Source: Acidobacteriota bacterium
Lineage (GTDB): Bacteria > Acidobacteriota > Blastocatellia > Pyrinomonadales > Pyrinomonadaceae
NCBI GenBank assembly: GCA_018269005.1
Contig: JAFDVK010000038.1
Location: 62,001 to 126,000 of the forward strand
Reading direction: 5' to 3'
Length of the DNA: 64,000 bases
The position numbers and the translations under genes are program-made. Of the stretch, positions 1-8,700 are shown one piece after another. The number at the start of each line of letters is the position of its first letter. Position 1 is the stretch's first letter. The notes beneath the pieces are model-generated. The model saw only the letters and a list, made by a program, of their open reading frames with translations, was not told the origin of the DNA and made no database searches.

Positions 1-79
1 TTTTCTCCGGGCAGGCCGCCGCGAAAATAGCGATACCGGCAACTGCGGCAACAAGCAGAATACGTGTAATTCCTTTCAT
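1..79 (-). CDS. Lipoprotein, N-terminal fragment (gene runs off the window)
   Basis: Only the first 26 codons are present; the rest lies beyond base 1. The start ATG at 79-77 follows a strong ribosome site (AGGAGAGAGA on the minus strand). The peptide begins MKGITRILLVAAV, continues through a hydrophobic stretch, and reaches AAAC at about residue 23, which fits a lipobox; the product is therefore probably a secreted, lipid-anchored protein. Nothing can be said about its function from this fragment. Confidence 0.6.
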   Translation of the reverse strand, partial: MKGITRILLVAAVAGIAIFAAACPEK

Positions 80-172
80 TTCTCTCTCCTGAAGTAGCGT
101 AATATTGGCCGAAAGGCCTCTGAGGAGAGATTCAGTTTTCATCCGAAAGGTTCGCAAGCATTTGTCGATCGG

Positions 173-487
173 CTAGCCGAGCTTGACCGCAGTTCCGTAT
201 GCGAGCACTTCGGTCGAACCTTGGCCGAACTCCGTCGCGTCATAACGCATCGCGATCACGGCGTCGGCACCGATGTCGTGAGCGTGCTGGACCATTCGAT
301 TGAATGCTTCCATGCGAGCATGCTCGCAGACCTCGGCCCACTCCTCGATATTGCCGCCGGCGAGCGATTTGAATCCGCCGATAATGCCGCGTCCGAGGCC
401 CGTCGCCCGAACAACGATGCCGCGAACAACGCCAAGATACTGGTTGATCCGACGGCCTTCGATCTCCATTCCGGTTGTAACTATCAT
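173..487 (-). CDS. YbjQ/UPF0145 (DUF74) family protein
   Basis: The 104-residue product matches the YbjQ-type family in length and pattern: an N-terminal MIVTTGMEIEGRRI strand, YLGVVRGIVV, a central helix with EHARMEAFNRMVQHA, and the C-terminal GADAVIAMRYDAT...EVLAYGTAVKL signature. Members are small cytosolic proteins proposed to bind metals and to form ring-shaped pentamers; no reaction is established. The gene stands alone, about 80 bases upstream of a minus-strand tRNA that reads toward it. Start ATG at 487 is the first in frame and gives the usual N-terminus. Confidence 0.85.
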   Translation of the reverse strand: MIVTTGMEIEGRRINQYLGVVRGIVVRATGLGRGIIGGFKSLAGGNIEEWAEVCEHARMEAFNRMVQHAHDIGADAVIAMRYDATEFGQGSTEVLAYGTAVKLG

Positions 488-568
488 ATTTTTTTAGGCC
501 AAAAGGAAACGGCAAAGGTCAAAGCATTATTCGGTTTGCTTTCGGCCCTTTGCCATATTAGTTAGAGG

Positions 569-643
569 TGGTAGCGCCTAGGGGAATCGAACCCCTCTTT
601 CAAGAATGAGAATCTTGCGTCCTAACCGATAGACGAAGGCGCC
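569..643 (-). tRNA. tRNA-Glu (anticodon CTC)
   Basis: Read on the minus strand from 643, the acceptor arm GGCGCCT pairs with AGGCGCT (one G-U pair). The anticodon stem CAAGA/TCTTG encloses loop TTCTCAT with anticodon CTC, which reads GAG (Glu). The T arm contains GGTTCGATTCC, and the sequence ends with discriminator A and an encoded CCA (571-569). All parts of the cloverleaf are present, so it should be functional. Confidence 0.95.
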
Positions 644-749
644 AAATAACAAGGCTTTGCTGCAAAACGCGCAAAACGGAATTATAGGTCTCGATTCTGC
701 GTAAAGCAACTTGCGAAGCCGCTGGGATCAACACCTCGCCGGCTGACGG

Positions 750-2963
750 CTAATAGGCTGCCTCCACGGGGAGATCGTTTTGGCGACCGAAAGAGTCCAC
801 GGAAACAGAGCCATTGGCACTGTTGATGACCCACCACGAGCCCTGGCGAAAGATCGCCGGATCTGTCTTTCCGTCTCCGTCATAGTCAGCAGGGACAGGT
901 GTGTCGGTCGAAAGGCCAAAACTGTATTGTTGGTAGCCGGCCGAGCTCGAAAAAATGTACCACAGCCCGTCGCGATAAACGGCCTCGTCCGCCCTTCCGT
1001 CTCCATCATAGTCCGCGGGCACGGGATCGTCTGATGGCAGGCCGAACTCGATCGTGTTTTGATGACCGTTCGTCAAGTCGAATGACCACCATTCGCCGTT
1101 TCGATAGACGGCAAGCTCTAGCCTTCCGTCGCCCGTATAATCGGCTGGAACCGGCTTGTCCTGAGGCCGGCCAAATCCGACCATTCCAACCTGACCGGTC
1201 GAAAGGTCAAGTGTCCACCACTCGCCGCCGCGATAGACGGTTAGGTCTAGCAAACCATCGCCCGTGTAATCGCCGGAAACCGGAATATCCCCGGCGCTTC
1301 CAAATTGTCGTGCGTGTGACACGCTATCTGAGCTTGAGACCCACCACCAAACGCCATCTCTAAAGACTGCGATATCGGCCTTGCCGTCGCCATCATAATC
1401 GGCTGGGGCGAGTTTGTCGGTCGGAAGACCCCATTGAGCGGACGCGAATCCATCTCTCGAACGATCTATGTACCAGGTTTGATCAGACGGCCGAAAGACG
1501 GCCATGTCTGAGCGTCCGTCACCGTCGAAGTCGAACAACGCCCGTCTGTTCAGAAGGGAACGTTCGACCGCACCGATATCGACGCCCGCCCCAACTTTTC
1601 GCGGAAAGTCCACTCCCCTTTGGTCAGAAATGAGATGAGGCATACACCCACCATCGAAAACGCAGCTATCGCCCGCATTGATCGCCGGACTATTTCTAAG
1701 CGGTAAATGGGTCAGCGTTAAGCCGCCGTTGTCTTGAAGCGGCCCTAGGTGTGGGTCGATCGGAAAACTAGAGCCTACGATATCACCATTGACACCATTG
1801 GTCATCCCATTGACCGGACCGGTACCGATCAGGTTATGTCCGTGAGATATTAGGAAATAGCTATATAGATCGGGCAGATTGCCAGCTGTGTTCCCGGCCA
1901 CGATGGTGTTCCGAAATTCTGACAGTATACTGCCCCAAACTCCGGCCATGTTTCCAATCCCGCCACCATCATTCTGACTTGTGTTCTCTGTGCAAGTAAC
2001 ATTGGTCATGAGAAGCGGTCCATAGGCGAATAGTCCGCCTCCGACCTGGTACTCGAGACCAGCGACAGTTTCGTTCCCGGTGATCGTCGTGTTCGTCAAT
2101 CTCGCGGGACTATAATCGCCATTGTTATTGATCCCGGCACCTTGTGAGGCTTGGTTGGCGAAAATCGTTGAATCGGCCATCGTCAACGCTCCTTCATCGA
2201 AGACAAGTACACCGCCGCCCAATGTTGCAGTATTGTTTCTGATCGTTGAAGCCGATACATAAAGCATTCCCAGGATTGCGATGCCTCCGCCATGATTTGA
2301 GGAGCAATTCTGGACGACTACTGCGTCGAGGTTCACCGTTTGGTTTAGCGGTACAAGTAAGCATCCCCCAGCAAGATCATCCCGATCCTTCGGCGTGGCG
2401 CCGTTTTCGATCGTTACCCCGCGGATCGTAACCGCTTTTGTAGAACCGACGAGGTCAAATATCCTGAACGGTGCGCCGGTCAGGTTTCGACCGATCGTCA
2501 GTCGATCCGCTCCAGGGCCTTCGATGGTGATCTCTCGGCTTGTTGCATTCAGGACAAGAGGGCCTCGATCCAGTACGATCTTGGCCGGCGATGAAAAACC
2601 AAATCGAATACGGCCGCCGCCGGTCGCGTTCAACTGCTCGATCGCCGCCCTAAGCGTGCAACGTCCAGCTGAGTCGCCGCAACTGAGATCGGCCAGATCG
2701 TCATCACTCGTGTCTGCAAGATCATTGACCAGGAACTCGCGTGAGATACCATCGTCGATAACCTTTGGCTGGGTGATGTCTAGAGGACTTTGTTCGGGCG
2801 CCAGCAAAGTCGTTCGGCGCGAGCCATCGGCAAGGGCAATGTGCACGACACGCGATCCCGCGGGTTTCGGTACTTCAACCTGCGGCGTCTTTGCGGGCGA
2901 GTTTCCGAAAAATAGCAGAACCGCAACTGCCATCGGCATAAAGTAGGCGATAATGTAAGTCAT
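750..2963 (-). CDS. Secreted parallel beta-helix protein with CSLREAI-type start and six FG-GAP repeats
   Basis: A 737-residue exported protein. Residues 1-20 form a hydrophobic signal segment. Near residues 94-111 a CxLRxAIxQ motif (CTLRAAIEQ) matches the CSLREAI element common in secreted bacterial beta-helix proteins. The next ~350 residues are right-handed beta-helix-like, with repeated N/T/G-rich turns (for example GGGIAIL, GGGVLVF, GGGLFAYG). From about residue 487 there are six FG-GAP/VCBS-type repeats with DxDGDGxxD calcium-binding loops (FDFDGDGRSD, ADYDGDGKAD, GDYTGDGLLD and so on), ending without a recognisable sorting tag. Beta-helix folds often bind or cut polysaccharides, but no catalytic residues can be assigned, so adhesion or carbohydrate binding are equally possible. 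The C-terminal module closely resembles that of the protease at 9508-12369. Confidence 0.85.
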   Translation of the reverse strand: MTYIIAYFMPMAVAVLLFFGNSPAKTPQVEVPKPAGSRVVHIALADGSRRTTLLAPEQSPLDITQPKVIDDGISREFLVNDLADTSDDDLADLSCGDSAGRCTLRAAIEQLNATGGGRIRFGFSSPAKIVLDRGPLVLNATSREITIEGPGADRLTIGRNLTGAPFRIFDLVGSTKAVTIRGVTIENGATPKDRDDLAGGCLLVPLNQTVNLDAVVVQNCSSNHGGGIAILGMLYVSASTIRNNTATLGGGVLVFDEGALTMADSTIFANQASQGAGINNNGDYSPARLTNTTITGNETVAGLEYQVGGGLFAYGPLLMTNVTCTENTSQNDGGGIGNMAGVWGSILSEFRNTIVAGNTAGNLPDLYSYFLISHGHNLIGTGPVNGMTNGVNGDIVGSSFPIDPHLGPLQDNGGLTLTHLPLRNSPAINAGDSCVFDGGCMPHLISDQRGVDFPRKVGAGVDIGAVERSLLNRRALFDFDGDGRSDMAVFRPSDQTWYIDRSRDGFASAQWGLPTDKLAPADYDGDGKADIAVFRDGVWWWVSSSDSVSHARQFGSAGDIPVSGDYTGDGLLDLTVYRGGEWWTLDLSTGQVGMVGFGRPQDKPVPADYTGDGRLELAVYRNGEWWSFDLTNGHQNTIEFGLPSDDPVPADYDGDGRADEAVYRDGLWYIFSSSAGYQQYSFGLSTDTPVPADYDGDGKTDPAIFRQGSWWVINSANGSVSVDSFGRQNDLPVEAAY

Positions 2964-3224
2964 TTTATTTGGTTCCTCCCCTCAGGTCTTCGATTGACGG
3001 TCTTTTGTTCCCCGATCCCGGTAGAAACCCGTCGAACCGCGATAGTTTGCAAAAATTTTATTACCTCCGTGAGTAGCATCGGTATTTGCAAAAGTCCTTC
3101 GAAAAATCTCCAAATTTTATTGCAATTTTATTTGACGTTCGTTTCTGCGTTGTTTTGATCGATTTATTCCAAAGATCGCAGCCCCTATATACTCGCTTTG
3201 TACTATACGGGGACAAACCTGGTC

Positions 3225-3300
3225 GGCTCCGGAGGAGCCGCATGTTTGTAGAACTCGGCTATCATAAACGATCCGGAGGCGGCTTGCCGCCGACAATGGC
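3225..3300. repeat. R1 repeat unit (GGAGCCGCATG...GGCGGCTTGCCGCC)
   Basis: The unit opens with a perfect hairpin GGCTCCGGAGGAGCC, continues GCATGTTTGTAG, and ends GGAGGCGGCTTGCCGCCGAC, itself a hairpin (GGCGG-CTTG-CCGCC). The same arrangement recurs at 52154-52218 and 52490-52560. It is REP-like, intergenic and probably non-coding. Confidence 0.75.
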
Positions 3301-3462
3301 CGCCCAATTGTCCCAGCCAAGACGCTCGTGGGACAGCTCTGGGACAGCCTCTGGGACAAATAAGTGATGTGTTGTCAATCACTTACGCGACTATCCCAGA
3401 ATTTCGCGAAAAAAAATTCAACCCGCATTTTCCATTCTCAATTCTCCGTTTTCAGTTCTCCT

Positions 3463-3523
3463 GGAGGCGGCTCGGCCGCCGACTTCTCTCTGTCGCGTGC
3501 TTCGCACGCTCCGACAGAATATT
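3463..3523. repeat. R1-related repeat with GCGTGC/GCACGC hairpin
   Basis: A GGAGGCGGCTCGGCC segment is followed by CTGTCGCGTGCTTCGCACGC. The GCGTGC-TTC-GCACGC hairpin is nested in a longer CTGTCG/CGACAG pairing. A near copy is at 52276-52336. Confidence 0.75.
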
Positions 3524-3536
3524 GAGGAGAAGCTAA

Positions 3537-3556
3537 CCACGAGCTGAAGCTCGTGG
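3537..3556. repeat. Perfect 8-bp hairpin CCACGAGC/GCTCGTGG
   Basis: The 20-base palindrome has a TGAA loop. It abuts the first GCAAAG-family repeat. There is no T-run on either strand, so it is more likely a repeat element than a terminator. Confidence 0.6.
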
Positions 3557-3562
3557 CAATTC

Positions 3563-3836
3563 AGCGGTCTTTGCGTTTTCAAACGAGATCGTAAACGCAA
3601 AGAACGCAAAGGAGGCGCAGAGTTCGCAAAGGGAAGAAAGCCGCCGCGAATGTACGGATCGGAAGCCCTTTCAATCTCAAAGCTCAAATTTCAAATCTCG
3701 AATCTGAAATCTGAAATCTGAAATTGGCGATTGAGAACCTCTGTGAACTTTGCGGGGTTTTGCTTGGCGTACTTTGCGTTTTCAAACCCGAATTTAAACG
3801 CAAAGAACGCAAAGGAGGCGCAGAGTTCGCAAAGGC
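3563..3836. repeat. Pair of GCAAAG-family long palindromes (R3)
   Basis: Two units (3563-3632 and 3738-3836) share the right arm AACGCAAAGAACGCAAAGG continuing GGCGCAGAGTTCGCAAAGG. In the second unit the left arm (3738-3782) is an imperfect inverted copy of the right arm, giving roughly 40-base arms around a short centre. Between them lies 3670-3725 with runs of GAAATCT/CAAATCT-type short period. Related units are at 52713-52811 and 52916-52990. Confidence 0.75.
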
Positions 3837-3916
3837 TTGGATGCAGCGAGCGAGACAGTATGAATACCTGTCAGCCACGAATTCGCGAATGGAGCCTCGA
3901 ACCTGAATTTTGCTTG

Positions 3917-4070
3917 TCAAAGAACAAACGGCCGTTTCGACCGTGTTGTCATCATAGCGAAACGGCGCGCCCGTTTTGAAGCACAAACCGCACGAAACGT
4001 ATCAAACCGCACAAAATGTATCAAAGTGCACGATTTGCACGATTTACACGATTTGCACAAAAAATCAGGA
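3917..4070. repeat. R4 dispersed repeat with GCACGATTT array, copy A
   Basis: This copy contains CGACCGTGTTGTCATCATAG (3938-3957), then CGCGCCCGTTTTGAAGCAC, CGTATCAAACCGCAC, and a short tandem array of CACGATTT(G/A)CA-type units (4027-4058). The second copy (53111-53250) is collinear, with identical core and array motif. Neither copy encodes a plausible protein. Confidence 0.8.
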
Positions 4071-4392
4071 CGGGGAGCGGTTGCGACTGGCCGAGATTTT
4101 GTGGAAACTCCGCAAAACGGCAATACTCGGACAACGCGTTCACCCTGAAAAAAGGTGGACATCTCCGAGCGGTTTGTAATAAAATACGAGCCGTTGACTG
4201 GTTCAACTCCAATTCAAACAGCCAGTTTTCCGAAAGGGTTTTGAAGTTTCCTCAAACTTGACCTTTTTGTTCACGTCTAATTTCGTGTCTCGATCGATAT
4301 TTCTTTTGGCTTGCTATTGTCGAGCGCGAACCAACATTGCGATCCGAACCGATAAGCTCGCAAACGGATCGCCGCTAAAACAAGGAGGAATA

Positions 4393-4830
4393 ATGAGAAA
4401 AGTAACTTATTTCGCCGGCGCGGTGTTTATTGTCGCGTTGTCGATGCTCGTCGTTAATGCTCAGGAGAAATTTTCTAAGGTCGTAACGGATGCCACACGC
4501 TGGGATCCGATAGAATTCGTGGCTCCGCAAGAATGTTCGGCCTCGCCGGAAGAGTGTGCCGTTAAGATGCTCACGGAATTGAAGATCGATGTTGGCAGTG
4601 AGCCTGAATTCAGTGTTTATCCGATCGGGAAGACGGATGACGGTAACGTGACCGTGGTCTTCGTCTCGCAGCTCATTGAGAACGATGATCTAATAATGGG
4701 CAAGCTATTCCGATTGGAGTTGGACAAGAGCGACCAAGCAGATCTGACCTATAGCCTCGATGGCTTGGGCGTGATGTATCAATGCATGGACGGGAAGGAA
4801 GGCTGGCGGAAGACGCCGTGCGGAACCTAG
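4393..4830 (+). CDS. Small secreted protein of unknown function
   Basis: The product has 145 residues. The ATG at 4393 was chosen because AAGGAGG lies 5 bases upstream (4382-4388) and it begins a typical signal peptide (MRKVTYFAGAVFIVALSM ending VVNAQ), whereas the longer frame from 4258 would bury it. The mature part has four cysteines, of which CSASPEEC is a close pair, and mixed strand-like segments (VTVVFVSQL, LFRLELD). I do not recognise the family. It is followed by a strong hairpin (4864-4908) and is not obviously part of an operon. Confidence 0.7.
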   Translation: MRKVTYFAGAVFIVALSMLVVNAQEKFSKVVTDATRWDPIEFVAPQECSASPEECAVKMLTELKIDVGSEPEFSVYPIGKTDDGNVTVVFVSQLIENDDLIMGKLFRLELDKSDQADLTYSLDGLGVMYQCMDGKEGWRKTPCGT

Positions 4831-4863
4831 CAGGCGATCGTTGATATGTCCAACTGAAGTTAA

Positions 4864-4908
4864 AAGGAGAACAGCCTATGCAGCCGGCCTTCAAGGGCAG
4901 TTCTCCTT
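4864..4908. terminator. Strong hairpin after the 4393 gene
   Basis: The left arm AAGGAGAACAGCC pairs with GGGCAGTTCTCCTT with one mismatch, giving about 12 base pairs. No T-run follows on the plus strand, so it may be a weak terminator, an mRNA-stabilising hairpin or a repeat. Confidence 0.4.
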
Positions 4909-5081
4909 CGCTATCATTGACGCGGGCTTGCGGCGTCCCTCGTTTGTGGCCGGAGGCACAAAGGCTCGACATTTCGCGACCGGTTCGATAGACTTGTTTT
5001 ACAAGGATGTGGTGAGTTATTGCGACTTGCGGCCACGTAAAATAAACGGCTAAACAGCAGAGAGATCAATGTTTTGTTAAG

Positions 5082-5115
5082 ACTCTGTGCTGGAATGTAG
5101 TGCAGAGTTTTTTTT
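5082..5115 (+). terminator. Rho-independent terminator-like hairpin just before the 5125-metH genes
   Basis: ACTCTG (5082-5087) pairs with CAGAGT (5103-5108) and is followed at once by eight T residues (5108-5115). It ends only nine bases before the ATG at 5125, so it either ends upstream transcription or acts as an attenuator for the 5125-metH pair. The preceding ~170 bases show no riboswitch class I can identify. Confidence 0.6.
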
Positions 5116-5124
5116 ATCTACGAT

Positions 5125-5754
5125 ATGGATGCAGTTGGGAAAAGGATTGGAACTGTCGGGGCGGCACTTAGCATTGCGGTCTGTGTGGTTCTTTTTGTAT
5201 CTCTCACCAACCTAGTAGGGACGCCTGAGCAAGCTAGTGCACAGACATCGGGAGCAAAACAGTTCCGATTGGTCGGCGGCTCATCTAGCGGAGAGTCTGC
5301 AAGTTATTCATTTCAAACTCCTCCGAATGAGAAGACTTTTGCTGACGACTGTCCCAGCTGTGAGGTCGGAAATGCGGTTATCTGGGCTGAGTTCGGTTGT
5401 CGTAGGAAGGCGGAGGCACTGTTCAGTTCCAACTCCGCCTTAAATATCGTGGAGACGTCCTTTGTTCTGGGTGAAAATGGCAAGTATCTCTTAGAACAGC
5501 GTATTTGGGTTTCGAAGGCAAAAAGTGGTCGCGTGGTAGCCGCTCGGATGTTTTGGATCGAGGGTGATGACTTCTGGGCTGTCCAGGCGCCGACACTGGA
5601 GTTGGTCAAGTTGCTCCGCGCGAGTAATGAGTATGAACAGGTTCGAAGGGATGCTACCGAAGCAAAAAAGAACTGGGTGCCGATCATAAATGCGAATACA
5701 ATCGGTCGGGATCGGTGCGGCGACTTAACGCAGAAACGGGTTAGTCATCAATGA
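5125..5754 (+). CDS. Exported or membrane-anchored protein of unknown function, coupled to metH
   Basis: The product has 209 residues. A hydrophobic segment at about residues 12-30 precedes ASAQTS, which fits a signal peptide or anchor. The mature part has a paired cysteine motif (CPSCEVG) and one more cysteine (EFGCRRKAE), then a two-layer strand-rich region (YLLEQRIWVSKA, VVAARMFWI). I recognise no family. The stop overlaps the metH start by ATGA (5751-5754), so translation is probably coupled, although nothing in the protein points to methionine metabolism. A terminator-like hairpin ends nine bases upstream of the start. Confidence 0.65.
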   Translation: MDAVGKRIGTVGAALSIAVCVVLFVSLTNLVGTPEQASAQTSGAKQFRLVGGSSSGESASYSFQTPPNEKTFADDCPSCEVGNAVIWAEFGCRRKAEALFSSNSALNIVETSFVLGENGKYLLEQRIWVSKAKSGRVVAARMFWIEGDDFWAVQAPTLELVKLLRASNEYEQVRRDATEAKKNWVPIINANTIGRDRCGDLTQKRVSHQ

Positions 5755-8700
5755 ATACAGATTTTTTGGATCTTTTACGCGAGAAGATCATCGTCTTTGA
5801 CGGTGCGATGGGTGTGAGCCTGCAGGCGTTAGATCTCTCGATCGACGATTGGGGCGGCCCTAATTTCGAGAATTGCTCGGAGAACCTGCTTTACACGCGG
5901 CCTGATGCGGTCGAGAAGGTGCATACGAGTTTTCTCGATATCGGCTGCGACGTGATCGAGACGAACAGTTTTGGCGGCAGCGAGGTCGTGCTTGGTGAAT
6001 TCGGGATTGCAGACAAGACTTACGATGTCAACAAAAAGGCCGCGGAGCTCGCAAAACGGCTTGCGAATGACTATTCGACCCACGATCATCCGCGATTCGT
6101 TGCGGGCTCGATTGGGCCGGGGACGAAACTCCCGACGCTTGGGCATATCACCTATCGTGCATTGAAAGATGCTTATCGTGAGCAGGTTCGCGGCCTGGTT
6201 GACGGCGGCAGCGATTGTCTGATCGTCGAAACTTGTCAAGATCTGCTTCAAACAAAGGCGGCACTCGCAGCGATCTTCGACCATTTTGCGAAGACGCGCT
6301 CGCGAATCCCCGTGATCGCGCAGGTTACGATCGAGGTTTTCGGCACAATGCTGAACGGCACGGAGATCGGTGCCGCATTGACCGCACTCGAACCTTTCCC
6401 GATCGACGTGATCGGTATGAACTGCGGCACAGGGCCGAAGCATATGACGGATAGTTTCCGCCATCTATGCGAGAATTCGCCGCTTCCGGTCTCGATCCTG
6501 CCGAATGCCGGTTTGCCGGAGGTGAAGGACGGCCGGCAGCATTACGACGAGACTCCCGAGAGCTTTGCGGCGCAGGTCGAGGCTTTCGCGAAGGATTTCG
6601 GAGCGAATATCGTCGGCGGCTGCTGCGGAACCACGCCGGATCACATAAAACTTTTGGTCGAACGGCTCGGCAGTCTTTCGCCAAAAGAGCGAAACGCAAA
6701 GCTTGCCCCTTCCGCATCTTCGATCTATTTCCAACAGCCATTTACTCAAGATGCTTCTTTTCTGATCGTTGGCGAGCGTGTGAATGCGTCGGGCTCGAAG
6801 AAGATGCGCGACCTGCTCGATGCCGAAGATTGGGACGGCCTCGTAAACCTCGCAAAGTCGCAGGAAAAAGAAGGCGCGCACATTCTTGACGTGAACGTCG
6901 ATTTTGTCGGCCGCGATGGCGTTGCCGATATGCACGAACTTGCAAAACGGCTCGTGACCAACGTGAAGATCCCGTTGATGTTCGATTCCACCGAGTGGGA
7001 AAAGATGGAAGCCGGCCTCGAACACGCAGGCGGCAAATCGATCCTGAATTCGACGAACTACGAGGACGGCGAAGAGCGTTTCATAAAGCTGCTCGAACTT
7101 GCGAAAGAGTTCGGTGCGAGCATCGTAATCGGATTGATCGACGAGACCGGAATGGCTCGCACCGCCGAAGATAAGCTCAAGATCGCCAGACGCGCATACA
7201 AACAGGCGACCGAATTCGGCATCGAGGCTCACGATATCTTCTTCGATCCGCTCGCGCTTCCGATCTCGACCGGCATAGAGGAAGACCGCAAGAACGCTGC
7301 CGAAACGATCGATTCGATCAAGCAGATACGCGAAGAGATGCCCGAGGCGAACATCATTCTCGGTGTGTCGAATATTTCGTTCGGATTGAGCCCTGCGGCA
7401 AGGATCGTGCTCAATTCGGTATTTTTGCACGATGCCGTAGAAGCCGGGATGAACTCCGCGATCGTCAACGCGTCGAAGATCCTGCCGCTTATTCGATTCA
7501 ACGAACACGAGATCGACACGGCACGCGACCTTATCTACGATCGCCGACAATGGAACGCGGACGCCCCCGTCCGCACTGAGGGCGAAGCCCGAACCATCGG
7601 TTCGCCGGGGGAACCGGCGATTGCGGACGAGGGCGTCCGCGTTCCGTCGATCTGCACTTACGATCCGCTTGTCGAATTCACAACGCTTTTTGAGGGCAAG
7701 ACCGCGCAGTCGATCAAGCCGGATATCTCGAACCTGCCGATAGAAGAGCGACTTAAGGAACATATAATCGAGGGCGAAAAGATCGGCCTTGAGGACTCGC
7801 TGAAACAAGCCCTCGAAACATACAAGCCGCTGGATATTATCAACAATATCCTGCTCGACGGAATGAAGACGGTAGGCGATCTCTTTGGTTCCGGACAAAT
7901 GCAGCTGCCTTTCGTGCTGCAATCGGCAGAGGCAATGAAGGCAGCGGTAAGATTCCTCGAGCCGTTCCTCGACCGCGTCGAAGGCATCGAAAAGGGAACG
8001 CTCGTGCTTGCGACTGTCAAGGGCGATGTTCACGACATCGGCAAGAACCTCGTCGATATTATCTTGACGAATAACGGCTACAAGGTCGTCAATCTCGGCA
8101 TCAAGCAGCCGATCGACGACATCCTGCGAGCCTTTGAGGAATCAAAGGCCGACGCGATCGGTATGAGCGGCCTGCTCGTAAAATCGACGCTCGTGATGCG
8201 TGACAATCTTGAGTTGATGAATACGCGGAGCATCAACGCCCCCGTCATCCTCGGCGGTGCGGCGCTGAATCGCAGATATGTCGATCAGGATCTGATACCG
8301 CTATATGACGGCGAGCTATTCTATGCTCGTGATGCGTTCGACGGTCTGCATGCGATGGACAAGCTAACGTCCGGCGGGGATCTGACCACAGAGATCCCGG
8401 AGACCACCGAGAAAGCGAGTAAAGCAGCTGCGGCAGCGAGCGAATCGAATCAGGCACCGGCAGAGAATGAAGACCTCGTCGGTGAAGATGCGAAGTTGGG
8501 CGTAAATGCGGCCGAACAGGTGCGGAAGCGAGCAAGCGGTTCGACATCGCATACGACACGCTCCGAGATCTCGCAGGATGTCCCGATCCCCGTGCCGCCG
8601 TTCTGGGGCTCGAAGGTCGTTGAGATCAAAGACCTCACGAAGATCTTCGATTTTGTTAACGAGACCGCACTATTCAAAGGTCAATGGCAGTATAAGCAGG

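Larger units (their letters stand above)
2964..4392. repeat. Repeat island A: gene-free region of dispersed palindromic repeats
   Basis: No convincing gene lies in these 1.4 kb; the short open frames are repeat-derived and lack ribosome sites. The first part (2964-3220) holds only a probable upstream region for the minus-strand beta-helix gene. Then come, in order: an R1 repeat (3225-3300), an R1-related unit (3463-3523), a perfect hairpin (3537-3556), two long imperfect palindromes of a GCAAAG-rich family (3563-3632 and 3738-3836), a short-period GAAATCT-type repeat between them (3670-3725), and the R4 repeat (3917-4070). Most of these have relatives in the same order in the region 52002-53327. 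The last 200 bases before the next gene appear unique. Confidence 0.8.

Noticed and set aside
3917..4070. CRISPR array from the GCACGATTT units
   Set aside because: Units are about 9-12 bases, directly adjacent, with no unique spacers; it is a short tandem motif inside a dispersed repeat.
3061..4261. Several 60-100 codon frames in repeat island A
   Set aside because: They are translations of palindromic repeats, appear on both strands, and lack starts with ribosome sites.
4841..5053. A 70-codon frame before the metH-coupled gene
   Set aside because: It runs through a hairpin and leader region and has no signal, motif or clear ribosome site.
6465..8033. A 522-codon open frame antisense to metH
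   Set aside because: It is created by codon bias of metH on the other strand; the metH frame has all family motifs, and this frame has no signal, motif or ribosome site.
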